From CBHTSZ01 sp966095765 (GTDB lineage Bacteria; Patescibacteriota; Saccharimonadia; Saccharimonadales; Saccharimonadaceae): a stretch of DNA of 64,000 bases. This document shows positions 44,299 through 53,392 of the stretch, piece by piece. Made by a program: the position numbers and the translations under genes. The stretch is taken from assembly GCA_966095765.1 (NCBI GenBank), contig CBHTSZ010000001.1, positions 1 through 64,000 on the forward strand, written 5' to 3'. The first letter of the stretch is position 1; each line of letters opens with the position of its first letter. The notes beneath the pieces are model-generated. The model did not search any database. It saw nothing but the letters and a program-made list of their open reading frames with translations, and was not told the origin of the DNA.

Positions 44299-45474
44299 AT
44301 GCGTCTACTTAGCTTCACGGTATCAAACTACCGGTCTTTTCTCGATGAACAGACCATCGTTTTTGACGTTGGCAATAAAAACGTTGATGCGATCCTCGGT
44401 CCGAACGGTTCAGGTAAATCTAACCTGTTTTTTGCTATCGGTTTTTTCCGTGACTTCATCAGAACATCGACCAATTTCGAAGGACAAATGATGCGGTATG
44501 TCTCCTTTATGCTCAGTGACGCAACTGATCTCGCCCCAACAAGTTTTCAAGCTGAAATGCAGACCGCAAAATATGTGTATCGCTACACCTTTTCTCTCAT
44601 CCGAGAAAAGGTTGTCGATGAGGCGCTGAGCCGCAAGGGGGTGTCCAAAGATACAAACTACGAAACACTCTTCCGTAGAAAGTCGCTGCACACAGGACGG
44701 TACGAGAAATACGGATTCGATAGTAACCTCCTAAAGAGCACGCGTGACGATGCTCTGGTGCTAACGAGAGCTTGGGAGAATAACAACCAGTACGCCGTCG
44801 ATATCTTTGACTGGCTGGAACATCTCAAGCTGATCAGCGGCGGCCAGCCTATGGGGATGACTGCACAGCGCATTATCGAAGACGAAGGGTTTAAGGCGAA
44901 GCTGTTGGATCTGCTGCGCCGAGCCGATCTCTATATTCAAGACGTTGCGGCAACCAAGATCAATATGCCAGATGAACTTTTTAACAGTCTTCCGATAAAA
45001 GATGAGTTTAAAAAGCAGATAGACCGGACTGGATATAATGTTACGACGACGCACATCGTACGTAACGATGATGGCGAGGTGGTTGGTATGAAAGCACTGC
45101 CGATGGAACTTGAGTCGGAGGGTACGCGACGAATTTTTGAGCTAGCTTTTCCTCTCATCGATACGCTCGAACAGGGAAATGTTCTCTATATCGATGAGTT
45201 TGAGACACATCTGCACCCACGTGAGTGTGAATTTATTGCCGGGCTATTTATGGGCAAAGACAACACTTCAAATGCCCAGCTGATAGTTAACACGCACAAT
45301 ACCCAGATCATGAATCAAGTTGGCCGCAATAACGTACACTTGTTCGGTAAAAATAATCGGGAGGCAACCGTCATCGGGAGTATCCCGAAGGACGTTGTGC
45401 GCCTCGATGACCCTGCTCTCGAGAAGAAGTACAACAAAGGAGCATTTGGCGCCGTGCCGAACATAGGGAAGTAA
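44299..45474 (+). CDS. AAA family ATPase paired with RloB (RloA-like)
   Basis: 391 aa. SMC/OLD-like ATPase of the AAA_15/AAA_21 type: Walker A GPNGSGKSN near 35-43; ABC-like signature region ESEGTRRIFELAFPLID near 273-289; Walker B NVLYIDEFETHLHP near 294-307; final NTHNTQIMNQ (D-loop/His switch). Partner gene starts 3 bases after the stop. Such ATPase + TOPRIM-like pairs act in anti-phage abortive systems (compare OLD, PARIS); the Rlo name comes from genes linked to restriction loci. A defence role is inference. Confidence 0.85.
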   Translation: MRLLSFTVSNYRSFLDEQTIVFDVGNKNVDAILGPNGSGKSNLFFAIGFFRDFIRTSTNFEGQMMRYVSFMLSDATDLAPTSFQAEMQTAKYVYRYTFSLIREKVVDEALSRKGVSKDTNYETLFRRKSLHTGRYEKYGFDSNLLKSTRDDALVLTRAWENNNQYAVDIFDWLEHLKLISGGQPMGMTAQRIIEDEGFKAKLLDLLRRADLYIQDVAATKINMPDELFNSLPIKDEFKKQIDRTGYNVTTTHIVRNDDGEVVGMKALPMELESEGTRRIFELAFPLIDTLEQGNVLYIDEFETHLHPRECEFIAGLFMGKDNTSNAQLIVNTHNTQIMNQVGRNNVHLFGKNNREATVIGSIPKDVVRLDDPALEKKYNKGAFGAVPNIGK

Positions 45475-45476
45475 AC

Positions 45477-46157
45477 ATGGTATTTGTGCTGATATGTACG
45501 GAGGGGGAAGTCAGTGAGCCGGCGTATATCCGAGCGCTTTCTTCTGCGCTCGGTGGCCAAGCCCCGAGAAGCGTCAGTACAAATATAGAAGTAATCCCTA
45601 TACCGCTGGGTGGTAATCAAGGTCATGCAAGGTTGCTTGAAGTGGCTAATCAACGGCTCGAGGAGTGTCTCCAGAATGAAGATAGCCTTCTGTGCTTAGC
45701 TGGACCGGATGACGTTCTAGAAAAGTGGATCATCGTTGATTTTGATGACATGGATGGGCGCGGCATAGATGTCGAACAACTTCGTGCGGACGTTCTCGCC
45801 GCAGGCTATACGCTTGTAGTGAACAAGCCGAACTTTGAGTTTTTCGTTCTAGCTTCGATGACCGATATCGAGACAGCTATGGTTGCCTCATCGAAAAGTC
45901 AGACGATAACTGAGATAAATGATCGTCTCGCGTCTTTGAATGACGAAGATACTAAAAAGGGCTTCAGTAAGGCCATGCTCATGCCGGCAAAGTACTCAAA
46001 GAAAACATACGTTGCCGAAAAACTTTTTGGTCTCATGCTTGATCGTCACCCCCGAATGATCAAAAATGCAGCACAACTTGAAGTGGATACGGCCGCTGAA
46101 GGCTATACGGAGATGCCGCTAATTATCAAACGCATCATGAAGCTCTACCAACAATAA
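45477..46157 (+). CDS. RloB-like protein
   Basis: 226 aa. The family plan is clear: N-terminal VLICTEGEVSEPAYIRAL (E-G-E-x-x-E-P), middle KWIIVDFDDMDG (acidic metal-type motif) and NKPNFEFFVLA (the S/N-x-P-x-F-E motif). The acidic pattern resembles a TOPRIM nuclease fold, so the protein may be the effector held by its ATPase partner. GGGAAG precedes ATG. No restriction-modification genes are present nearby, so the pair is probably a stand-alone system. Confidence 0.85.
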   Translation: MVFVLICTEGEVSEPAYIRALSSALGGQAPRSVSTNIEVIPIPLGGNQGHARLLEVANQRLEECLQNEDSLLCLAGPDDVLEKWIIVDFDDMDGRGIDVEQLRADVLAAGYTLVVNKPNFEFFVLASMTDIETAMVASSKSQTITEINDRLASLNDEDTKKGFSKAMLMPAKYSKKTYVAEKLFGLMLDRHPRMIKNAAQLEVDTAAEGYTEMPLIIKRIMKLYQQ

Positions 46158-46172
46158 AGAGGGATGATCAAC

Positions 46173-46439
46173 CTAAAGTATTTGATCGATGAGTATATAG
46201 CCTACATAAAGAACAGCAATACCGAGCCCCACGAAAGCATGTTTTTGATTTTTCGGAAACAGAAGGAGCCAGGCAGAGATAAAAGGAGGTAGAAGTAAAA
46301 GGGCTGTTCCAAGAAAGAATAGTGTATTAAATGTAACTTGAGAACTGTAGCCGATCGAAAGAGTGACTGTCGCAAACGTGAATCCGAATGCTATAAAGGC
46401 CATAATAAGACCTATAATGATTCGTATTGCGTTCAGCAT
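46173..46439 (-). CDS. Small three-helix membrane protein
   Basis: 88 aa. Three hydrophobic segments at about 5-27, 36-62 and 68-86, joined by short loops (one with FPKNQKH). No family recognised. The start ATG (46437-46439) follows a minus-strand TATATT by 8 bases, a layout shared with other small genes here. It faces the cutinase-like gene, whose promoter overlaps. The convergent RloB gene ends 15 bases from its stop. Confidence 0.6.
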   Translation of the reverse strand: MLNAIRIIIGLIMAFIAFGFTFATVTLSIGYSSQVTFNTLFFLGTALLLLPPFISAWLLLFPKNQKHAFVGLGIAVLYVGYILIDQIL

Positions 46440-46447
46440 ATAGTAAG

Positions 46448-46455
46448 AATATACT
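46448..46455. promoter_or_regulatory. Overlapping divergent -10 boxes
   Basis: AATATACT holds TATATT on the minus strand (46453-46448; 8 bases from the ATG of the 88-aa gene) and TATACT on the plus strand (46450-46455; leader of about 20 bases to GTG 46482 with AAGAGGT). The two promoters cannot be occupied at once. Confidence 0.5.
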
Positions 46456-46481
46456 CTAGCTTAACTAAGAGGTCTAGCGAA

Positions 46482-49037
46482 GTGGTGGGACGTTCTCTGG
46501 TTATCTCAGCTATAGTTTTACTTTTGGTCACGGTGGGAGTGGCTGGTGAAGACGTCTCGGCATTAAGCGAATGCACTAGCACCGAAGTTGTAGGCGTACG
46601 AGGCTCTGGACAGCTATACGGTGAGTCGAAAGAACTAACCGCTACTAAGAGCTTATTGCCTGGAAAAATAAAATTTATAGAACTAGATAATAAAATAGAC
46701 TTTCTTGACGAAGAGCCTCCTTACGCGGCTGTATCGGTTGCTGGCAACCCCCTAGCCTTGGTAGAGAACGGAGGGGTCGCTCTGATTAGTCATTCTGAGT
46801 TTGGTGAGTATCGAAAATCCGTTAACTCCGGCAAAAACCTCCTCAAAAAATACATAGAGCACTTTCAACCAACCAATACCTGTCTCGTATTGGTTGGCTA
46901 CTCTCAGGGCGCCCAGGTAATCGGCGAGACGATGCAGGATATGCATAAAGCTGATCCGAACTCATTGAAGAACGTTATCTACGTTGGTCTATTTGGTGAT
47001 CCACAGTACAGTCCAAACGGGTTTGATAAAACCGTTAAACCAGCCTGGCTTCGAGGTGACGCGCTTTATCCATTCACGGGTACATTGGGTGCTCGTGAGC
47101 CTGACTACATACCGCGTAATCCCTCAAACGATCTCTATCCATTTACCAAGATTGGATCATGGTGTAACTATGGCGATGTGGTTTGCGCGGTAGATGTCGA
47201 TCACTACACAACTATGCGTGACGGTCACGGAAGCTATACCGATGAGAGTGCTCAGGAAATGGTGGATGAAATAAAAGCTGCCATCGCAACGCCGGACCAA
47301 AACATCACTGGCGCTATCTATCCAAGTTCTACTTGCGGCGCAGCAAAACAAGACCTTGTCGTGTTGCTCGACACTTCGGCCTACATGCGACGAAACAGAG
47401 ACCTCTTTACGAAAGAGAGGAATACTTGGGACACGAAGCTAATTCCCGGCACGAACCAGCATATGCTCCGAACGTTCGGTGAGCAGTTACTCGATAGTGG
47501 ATGCGGAGATAAACGCGTAGCAATAGTAGGCTTCGAGGGACCGAGCGGACAACCTCCACGCGTACTTATCGGCTTTACGAATAAGGCGACTGATATCGAT
47601 AACCTGATGGATTCACTCTATATCCCAAGTGCAGGCGGAGTAGCAGAAAGACCGCAGCTCCGCGAAGCAGCGATCCTCGGCATGCAGCAAAATTGGCGGC
47701 CTGATGCCTCAAGGACTCTATTCGCCATTTCTTCGATGGCTGGATCGGGAGCGGTAACTGCTACGTGGCGCGAAAACTGGATGTCACCGGGAGTCATGGA
47801 CAGATACATGAGTGACGCAACAGGTCAGCAGCTCCTGGCGCTCAGTCGCCAGACGCGTGCGGCAGTCATAACGGCACCGTACCTTTCAATAGATATGAGT
47901 GGATTCTCGTTGCCCGCTGGTTCCCCGGGCAGTGGTGATGCATACAATTACTTCGAAGGCTTGACGAAACTAACAGGCGGCTATAACTGGGAAAAGGTAT
48001 TTTACCTATACCCATCGAGACACATCGTAAAGAATGTCGACTTTTCCAGCCAAATACTCCAGTTCGAGAAACGACGCGACAGTACGCGAGTTGCAATGAG
48101 GAGCATAGGGGCCAAGGTGGGCCAGACAATAACGCTGTCGCTTGATGATACTGCGAACCTGCTTGCGAGCGCCGGTATTCGTGGGCATGGGACGGCAACA
48201 GAATGGTACCTCGATTGCGGCGCATTGCAGGTCAAGACAAACTATCCAATACTGCAGCAAAACAACGGAAAAATAACTTTCAAACCTACAAAGGCAGGGT
48301 CGTGTATGGCGGCGGTCCGAGTGATGGTTCAGGGTAGCGGCAATGGATGCTACTGGGGTTGTCCTGAACCATTTCCTCCATATATGCTCAAGGTCATACC
48401 ATTTCAGATCGATATCAGACCGGCGGATTATGTTGAAAAAATACCCGGTAACATTACGGCCATGACGAAGCGAATATACGATGATCGGGTTGAGTTTTCA
48501 TGGGAGCCGCCTGTCTATAATGGCGCTAACCTGGTCTATTTTGTGAAAGATGTGGACGGCTCTGTGCTTGGTGTGACGACGGAAACACGTGCAACGATCA
48601 CCGATACAGCAAAGCAGGACATTGAGGTGCTAGTACAAGCGATCGGCTCAGACGGCAGGTCAAACGACCTTAGCTCTTCGGCGGAAAATGTCACAGCTGT
48701 AGACGAGCGGACTCGGCCAAAGGAAGTGGAGGAAGCGGTCGTGACGGATACTGATCCCGCCCCGACAGAGCCCTCTTTTGTAAGCGTCGCTTCGCAAGTA
48801 GCTGAGGTGGCCCAGCCGATACGGCAGGTGTTCGAGAAATTGGAGGAAGCCGAGACTGAGGAGGGACAGGTTCTTGGGCGATCTACCGATAGCGCGTTAG
48901 TGGCGCGGACACCACAAACTGATATCGTGCCAGCTGTAACTCGCGCATCATCGGAGAGTTGGTGGTGGTCAGTGCCGTTTGCGATTGCAATGGCTTACGT
49001 CGGCTATCGTATAAGGTTTGTTATTCGCCGAGTCTAG
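46482..49037 (+). CDS. Surface protein: cutinase-type esterase domain, VWA-like domain, C-terminal membrane anchor
   Basis: 851 aa from GTG 46482 (AAGAGGT 8 bases upstream; the open frame extends further 5' over the divergent gene). Signal peptide ends near VSA|LS (about 29). Residues about 30-275 resemble cutinase: EVVGVRGSGQ, nucleophile elbow GYSQGA with Ser about 141, catalytic Asp/His candidates in VDVDHYTTMRDGHGSY. Residues about 290-545 look VWA-like (DLVVLLDTSAYM). A fibronectin-like module follows (about 660-755), then a Pro/Glu linker and a last membrane helix with a basic end (about 825-851). It is probably displayed on the surface. Cutinases cleave ester bonds in lipids or polyesters; substrate unknown. 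Confidence 0.78.
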   Translation: MVGRSLVISAIVLLLVTVGVAGEDVSALSECTSTEVVGVRGSGQLYGESKELTATKSLLPGKIKFIELDNKIDFLDEEPPYAAVSVAGNPLALVENGGVALISHSEFGEYRKSVNSGKNLLKKYIEHFQPTNTCLVLVGYSQGAQVIGETMQDMHKADPNSLKNVIYVGLFGDPQYSPNGFDKTVKPAWLRGDALYPFTGTLGAREPDYIPRNPSNDLYPFTKIGSWCNYGDVVCAVDVDHYTTMRDGHGSYTDESAQEMVDEIKAAIATPDQNITGAIYPSSTCGAAKQDLVVLLDTSAYMRRNRDLFTKERNTWDTKLIPGTNQHMLRTFGEQLLDSGCGDKRVAIVGFEGPSGQPPRVLIGFTNKATDIDNLMDSLYIPSAGGVAERPQLREAAILGMQQNWRPDASRTLFAISSMAGSGAVTATWRENWMSPGVMDRYMSDATGQQLLALSRQTRAAVITAPYLSIDMSGFSLPAGSPGSGDAYNYFEGLTKLTGGYNWEKVFYLYPSRHIVKNVDFSSQILQFEKRRDSTRVAMRSIGAKVGQTITLSLDDTANLLASAGIRGHGTATEWYLDCGALQVKTNYPILQQNNGKITFKPTKAGSCMAAVRVMVQGSGNGCYWGCPEPFPPYMLKVIPFQIDIRPADYVEKIPGNITAMTKRIYDDRVEFSWEPPVYNGANLVYFVKDVDGSVLGVTTETRATITDTAKQDIEVLVQAIGSDGRSNDLSSSAENVTAVDERTRPKEVEEAVVTDTDPAPTEPSFVSVASQVAEVAQPIRQVFEKLEEAETEEGQVLGRSTDSALVARTPQTDIVPAVTRASSESWWWSVPFAIAMAYVGYRIRFVIRRV

Positions 49038-50142
49038 CGTCGGCTACGACTTTCCGGAGCTTCGTAATAAACAGGCTCTTGTGAAAACGTTTGGCGACGC
49101 GTTGTAATTTTGCTGGCTCGAAACGTGCTTTCTCGGCCTTCATGAGAGCGTTTTGCAGTGAGACGTGGTCCTGGCTATCGAACGTGATGCCACCCTCACC
49201 GTCACGCACGATATCTTCTGAACCACCCGATGCGTAGGCGATGACTGGCGTTCCGGCTGCGAGCGCTTCGACCTGAACGATGCCGAAGTCTTCCTCGGTC
49301 GGGAATATGAAGCCACGGGCCGATCCGAGGTATGCGGCGACTGCTTCGTCAGTGGCGTTCGTGACAAACTCAACCGTTGGCCCAGCCATGGCGATTAGGC
49401 GATCGTGTTCCGAGCCATTACCTATCACAGTGAGTGGTAGCTTGAGCGATGTACATGCAGCAACCGCAAGGTCGATGCGCTTATACGGCACCTGGCGTCC
49501 GAGGGCGATGTAACCACCTCGTTTATCAAGAGGTTTGCTGGTTTTCGTGAAGCGCTCAGCATCAACCGGTGGGTGTACGACGACGGATGGTTTGCCATAG
49601 TATTTCTGGATACGTTTTTGGACTTCGGTTGAGTTTGCGATAAACACATCGACGTTTTGTGCGGCTGCGTAGTCGGCGCGTTTGAGCGGTGGGACGAGAA
49701 ACGGCATCGTGAGGCGAACGAGCCAGTTGAGCTTGCCAAAGCCAGGGTCGCGCTTGTACTGGTCATAGTGGCTCCAGTAGTAGCGGATCGGGGTGTGGCA
49801 GTAGCAGATATGTACTTGGTCGTCACGTGTCTTTCGGACCTGTTTGGCTTCGGCGCTACTACTGCTCAGGATGATGTCGTATTCACTAAGGTCTAGTTCT
49901 CGAAATGCTCGGACGCGGAGTATTGGGAAGAACTTGTGCAAACGACGTAGCGCACGCGGCCACTTCTGAAGTTTTGTTGTGCGGATATCCAGGCCGTCAA
50001 AGAGTGGAACTTTTTCTGGTTCGTATACTGACGTATAGATCGGTGCGTCAGGAAACGCTTCGTGCATCGCGAGCACAACTCGCTCGGCGCCACCCATGGT
50101 CGTGAGCCAGTCATGAACGATGGCGACTTTTGGACCTTTCAC
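49021..50142 (-). CDS. GT4 mannosyltransferase-like protein (WbaZ-like)
   Basis: 373 aa. VAIVHDWLTTMGGAERVV near 6-23, then ICYCHTPIRYYW near 112-123, ANSTEVQKRI, GRQVPYKRIDLAV and the E-x7-E segment EEDFGIVQVEALAAG near 280-294. The CHTPxRYxW motif is typical of WbaZ-type mannosyltransferases in O-antigen and exopolysaccharide loci. Its ATG overlaps the stop of the initiating sugar transferase gene. The 3' end overlaps the cutinase-like gene by 17 bases (convergent). Confidence 0.9.
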   Translation of the reverse strand: MKGPKVAIVHDWLTTMGGAERVVLAMHEAFPDAPIYTSVYEPEKVPLFDGLDIRTTKLQKWPRALRRLHKFFPILRVRAFRELDLSEYDIILSSSSAEAKQVRKTRDDQVHICYCHTPIRYYWSHYDQYKRDPGFGKLNWLVRLTMPFLVPPLKRADYAAAQNVDVFIANSTEVQKRIQKYYGKPSVVVHPPVDAERFTKTSKPLDKRGGYIALGRQVPYKRIDLAVAACTSLKLPLTVIGNGSEHDRLIAMAGPTVEFVTNATDEAVAAYLGSARGFIFPTEEDFGIVQVEALAAGTPVIAYASGGSEDIVRDGEGGITFDSQDHVSLQNALMKAEKARFEPAKLQRVAKRFHKSLFITKLRKVVADARLGE

Positions 50143-51566
50143 TACTTTGCTCCGCTGCGGAATAATACGACGCCAATAGTTTTGAACAGGATCTTGATGT
50201 CGAGCCAGAACGACCAGTTTTGGGCGTAGTAGAGCTCGAGTTCTACTCGTTTTTCAAACGGCAGGTCGCTACGTCCTGATACCTGCCAGAGGCCGGTGAG
50301 ACCAGACTTTACGCTGTGAAGGAGTGAGCCACGACCTTTGTAGAGTCCGATCTCTTGCGGAAGAATCGGACGCGGGCCGACGAGGCTGAGGTCACCGCGA
50401 AGAACGTTGATGAGCTGGGGCAGCTCGTCAAGAGAGGTGGCGCGGATAAGGCGGCCAAAACGCGTAATACGTGGGTCGTGCTCAACCTTGCGGTATTTTT
50501 CGTACTCAGTAGCGAGGTCGTCCCGACCCATCTCCCGGAACTCTTCGGCGGCATCTCGCTTGCCATACTGTGCACCCATGCTGCGGAATTTGTAGAGCTG
50601 GAAATGCTTCGAGTAGCGTGTCAGGCGATCGCTCTTGTAGAGAACGGGGCCGGGATTCAGGATCTTTTGCAGGATAGCGACAAGCACAAACAAAGTCCCC
50701 CAAACGGGCAGTGTCAGCAAGGTGAGTGCGAGGTCAAAGATTCGTTTGACGACTTCACCCCAACCAACGAGTGGGGTTTGGTGAACGGCAATGATTGGGT
50801 AGCCGAGGAAGACGTCGATCTGGTTTTTGCCGGAGTAGAACTCGGCTTCACCTGGGATAAAGCTGTAGTTTATGTGGCGTTGCTGCGCAGCACCCATGAT
50901 GAGTTGATTTCGTTCGGCTTTGTCGTAGAGGTCAGTCTGGATGATCGTATCAACACGGAGTTTGTCGAGGTCGTCGAGGGCATCGGTGAGCGAGCGGTAG
51001 TAAGCGATGGTGTTGCCACCCTTCGCGCCAACAGTTGCGACGACGCGGTAGCCTGACTGCCTCGTGTTGCTCAGGTTGGCGATGATGTCTTTGGTAGCAT
51101 CGCCTTGGCCGATGACGAGAACGCGCTGCACACCGCGGCCAAAGTAGTACGCAATATCACGGGCGAGCCGGAGGATTTCGCGTCCAAGCACAAGGAAGAG
51201 GAATGTCGCGATGCCCGCGTAAACAGGAACAAGTCGCGCTGGGAACAGCGGCTCGTTGATCGCATAGTCATACCCAATGATGAGCAGGACACCGATGAAC
51301 GATGCCATGAGGAGTTTGCCCATCTCGGTCAGGCGCTTTTGGTAAACAGCTGGGCTATAAAGGCCGAGGCTCCAGAGGGTGACAACCCATATTGGGGTGA
51401 GTTGGAGGAAGGTCATAAAGAAGTCCATCGCACCAATCTGGTAGACGAGTGGGCGTGGATCGAGTTGTACTCGGACGATGTAGGCGAGCACGAAGGCAGC
51501 GAGCACGGCGAGGATATCGAAGGCGACGAGCGCAAGAGTGTAAAAACGGATGGTTTTAACAGGCAT
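50142..51566 (-). CDS. Polyprenyl-phosphate sugar-phosphotransferase (WbaP/WcaJ type)
   Basis: 474 aa from ATG 51566 (MPVKTIRFYTL); the upstream in-frame extension would cross the promoter. Four N-terminal membrane helices (about 10-115), a Rossmann-like CoA-binding domain (about 125-255), a further helix about 276-305, then the catalytic bacterial sugar transferase domain with SDRLTRYSKHFQLYKFRSM, DELPQLINVLRGDLSLVGPRP and SGLTGLWQVSGRSDLPFEKR (in parts). It attaches the first sugar phosphate to undecaprenyl phosphate. Operon with the WbaZ-like gene. Confidence 0.93.
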   Translation of the reverse strand: MPVKTIRFYTLALVAFDILAVLAAFVLAYIVRVQLDPRPLVYQIGAMDFFMTFLQLTPIWVVTLWSLGLYSPAVYQKRLTEMGKLLMASFIGVLLIIGYDYAINEPLFPARLVPVYAGIATFLFLVLGREILRLARDIAYYFGRGVQRVLVIGQGDATKDIIANLSNTRQSGYRVVATVGAKGGNTIAYYRSLTDALDDLDKLRVDTIIQTDLYDKAERNQLIMGAAQQRHINYSFIPGEAEFYSGKNQIDVFLGYPIIAVHQTPLVGWGEVVKRIFDLALTLLTLPVWGTLFVLVAILQKILNPGPVLYKSDRLTRYSKHFQLYKFRSMGAQYGKRDAAEEFREMGRDDLATEYEKYRKVEHDPRITRFGRLIRATSLDELPQLINVLRGDLSLVGPRPILPQEIGLYKGRGSLLHSVKSGLTGLWQVSGRSDLPFEKRVELELYYAQNWSFWLDIKILFKTIGVVLFRSGAK

Positions 51567-51579
51567 AGGTGGTAGGAAT

Positions 51580-51589
51580 ATTGTACCAT
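51580..51589. promoter_or_regulatory. Overlapping divergent -10 boxes
   Basis: Minus strand TGG-TACAAT (51585-51580), 13 bases before ATG 51566. Plus strand TACCAT (51584-51589), 7 bases before GTG 51597. Both starts lack a ribosome site. Confidence 0.45.
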
Positions 51590-51596
51590 TAGGGTA

Positions 51597-52964
51597 GTGC
51601 AAACAGCTAAACGACAACAGATGCCCGTGTGGCTCAGCCGAATACTCTTTTGGGGACTAGGAATCATCTTTGTTCTCCTGCCTGTCCATGCCTTTATCTC
51701 AACCTGGGGTGGAACCGCCATCGGCCCGCTCTGGTTCTGGAAATCATGGAAAGAGCTGCTACTAGTCGCTTTGTTCATCGTGACGCTTGGATGGCTGCTA
51801 TCTTCATCCGCCCGCCTACGAGAGCTGTTCGGTAAACGGTATGTCTTGCTGCTGAGCCTCTATGTCTTGCTGACGATCGTACTGGCTGTGGTATTTGTGG
51901 GGCAAAACGGAAGCGAGGCGACGGCTGCTGGCCTGGCCATGAACCTGCGCTATCTATTAGCAGCTGTGCTCGTCTATATTCTCTTTCGCTACGGTGGTGC
52001 ACGCGAAGTGTGGCTCAAGAAGGCATCATGGTTCTTGATCGGAGCGGGAACTTTTGTCGCCGTTCTCGGTATCGTCCAGGTGTTGCTGTTGCCGAGTGAT
52101 TTTCTCGCGCAGTTTGGTTATGACAAGGAGACGACTATCGCTCCGGCAACACTCATAGATAATAACCCAGAGTTGCTGCGCGCATTTGCGACGCTACGAG
52201 GTCCGAATGACTTCGGGGCTTTCCTGATCTTGCCGATCTTACTCGTGATCGCTTATGCGAAGCGACTTCCTGTTTGGCTGAGTGCATCCTCGGCATTCGT
52301 GATGGGCTGGGCACTCGTGTTGTCTAGTTCGCGCAGTGCATGGCTGGGTATGATCGCGGCGATTGCAGGCTTTGTCGGACTATATGCCGGTAGGCGCTTG
52401 CCGCGGCGTCATGTTCTCGGCGGATTCGGCGTTCTGGTCATAGCTGGCGTCGTCGGTCTCTACGCGGCAATCAATGTTCCGGCGCTTCGCATGGCTGTAT
52501 TTCACTCGAGTCCAGGCGATTCGAGCCTGACAGAAGGTTCTACTGATAATCATCTGGCCGCGACACTTGGCGGTGTCCAGCGTGTCTTCGCAAATCCTAT
52601 CGGCTGTGGTCCAGGTTGTGCGGGGCCGGCGTCGTACTACAGTGACAGTGCCCTGATCAGCGAGAACTACTTCGTACAACTTGCAGAAGAAGTCGGCATT
52701 ATCGGCCTCGGACTCTTTGTTGCAACTCTTGTGATGATCGGACGCGAGCTCCTGCGCAGCGCCAAAACCCAGGTGCTGGCACGGGTACTCTTGGCGGCGC
52801 TAGCTGGCTACGTAGTTATCGGCATGTTGCTCCACGTATGGGCAGACGATCCGCTCAGTATGACGTGGTGGATGTGTGTCGCGGCAGTCTTGGGGTACAA
52901 TGAAAGGCAGCAATGGAAAAAATCAAAAAACAGTTCACGCTCACGAACCTCATCCAGTTCATAA
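51597..52964 (+). CDS. O-antigen ligase/polymerase-like membrane protein
   Basis: 455 aa, about 11 membrane helices. A Wzy_C-type region has RGPNDFGAFLILPILL near 200-215 and SSSRSAWLGMIAAIAGF near 242-258. A large external loop (about 290-355) contains NPIGCGPGCAGPASYYSDSALISENYFVQ (in parts), with the H/N-x-x-x-x-x-x-E-N-x-F pattern of this superfamily. It could polymerise or ligate glycan units. Start GTG 51597 is assigned from the promoter; ATG 51621 is an alternative. Confidence 0.82.
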   Translation: MQTAKRQQMPVWLSRILFWGLGIIFVLLPVHAFISTWGGTAIGPLWFWKSWKELLLVALFIVTLGWLLSSSARLRELFGKRYVLLLSLYVLLTIVLAVVFVGQNGSEATAAGLAMNLRYLLAAVLVYILFRYGGAREVWLKKASWFLIGAGTFVAVLGIVQVLLLPSDFLAQFGYDKETTIAPATLIDNNPELLRAFATLRGPNDFGAFLILPILLVIAYAKRLPVWLSASSAFVMGWALVLSSSRSAWLGMIAAIAGFVGLYAGRRLPRRHVLGGFGVLVIAGVVGLYAAINVPALRMAVFHSSPGDSSLTEGSTDNHLAATLGGVQRVFANPIGCGPGCAGPASYYSDSALISENYFVQLAEEVGIIGLGLFVATLVMIGRELLRSAKTQVLARVLLAALAGYVVIGMLLHVWADDPLSMTWWMCVAAVLGYNERQQWKKSKNSSRSRTSSSS

Positions 52965-53392
52965 AACTTCAGCTGGCAGGGAACATCCTGTTTTGGGGAA
53001 CTTATATCGGCTTCTTCCTGCTTCACGAGGTCGCGCACTGGGCGGAGCTACCTTCACTCGCAACAGCCAGTGTTATCGCGCACGCGCTCTTTTTCATCGC
53101 TGACAGCGAGTGGGTGTTTGATGAAAAGGGCAAACGACGCAAAACACCTGGTGAACTAACACGCTTCGTGATCTTTATGGGTATTAACTACTTTATCAAC
53201 CTCGGAATCATCTACGGCTTGTCGTACTACTTCGATATCACGCCATACATCGGCCAGTTTATTGCCGGACTATTCTTTACCTTTTGGACCTTTATCGGTC
53301 TCAAGTACTGGGTGTTTGCGGAGGCACATCGCCACGCATCTCTGATTCATCGCAAGGGAAAATCTCATGCAAAGCGAATACAGGCCAAGTAA
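52913..53392 (+). CDS. GtrA family membrane protein, second copy
   Basis: 159 aa with four helices and family features: IQFIKLQLAGNILFWGTY, ALFFIADSEWVFDEKG (N-x-x-W-V-F type), FWTFIGLKYWVFAE. It overlaps the ligase-like gene by 52 bases and the LexA-like gene by 26, so the three are read from one mRNA. Low similarity by eye to the copy at 39743, so not a recent duplicate. Confidence 0.88.
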   Translation: MEKIKKQFTLTNLIQFIKLQLAGNILFWGTYIGFFLLHEVAHWAELPSLATASVIAHALFFIADSEWVFDEKGKRRKTPGELTRFVIFMGINYFINLGIIYGLSYYFDITPYIGQFIAGLFFTFWTFIGLKYWVFAEAHRHASLIHRKGKSHAKRIQAK

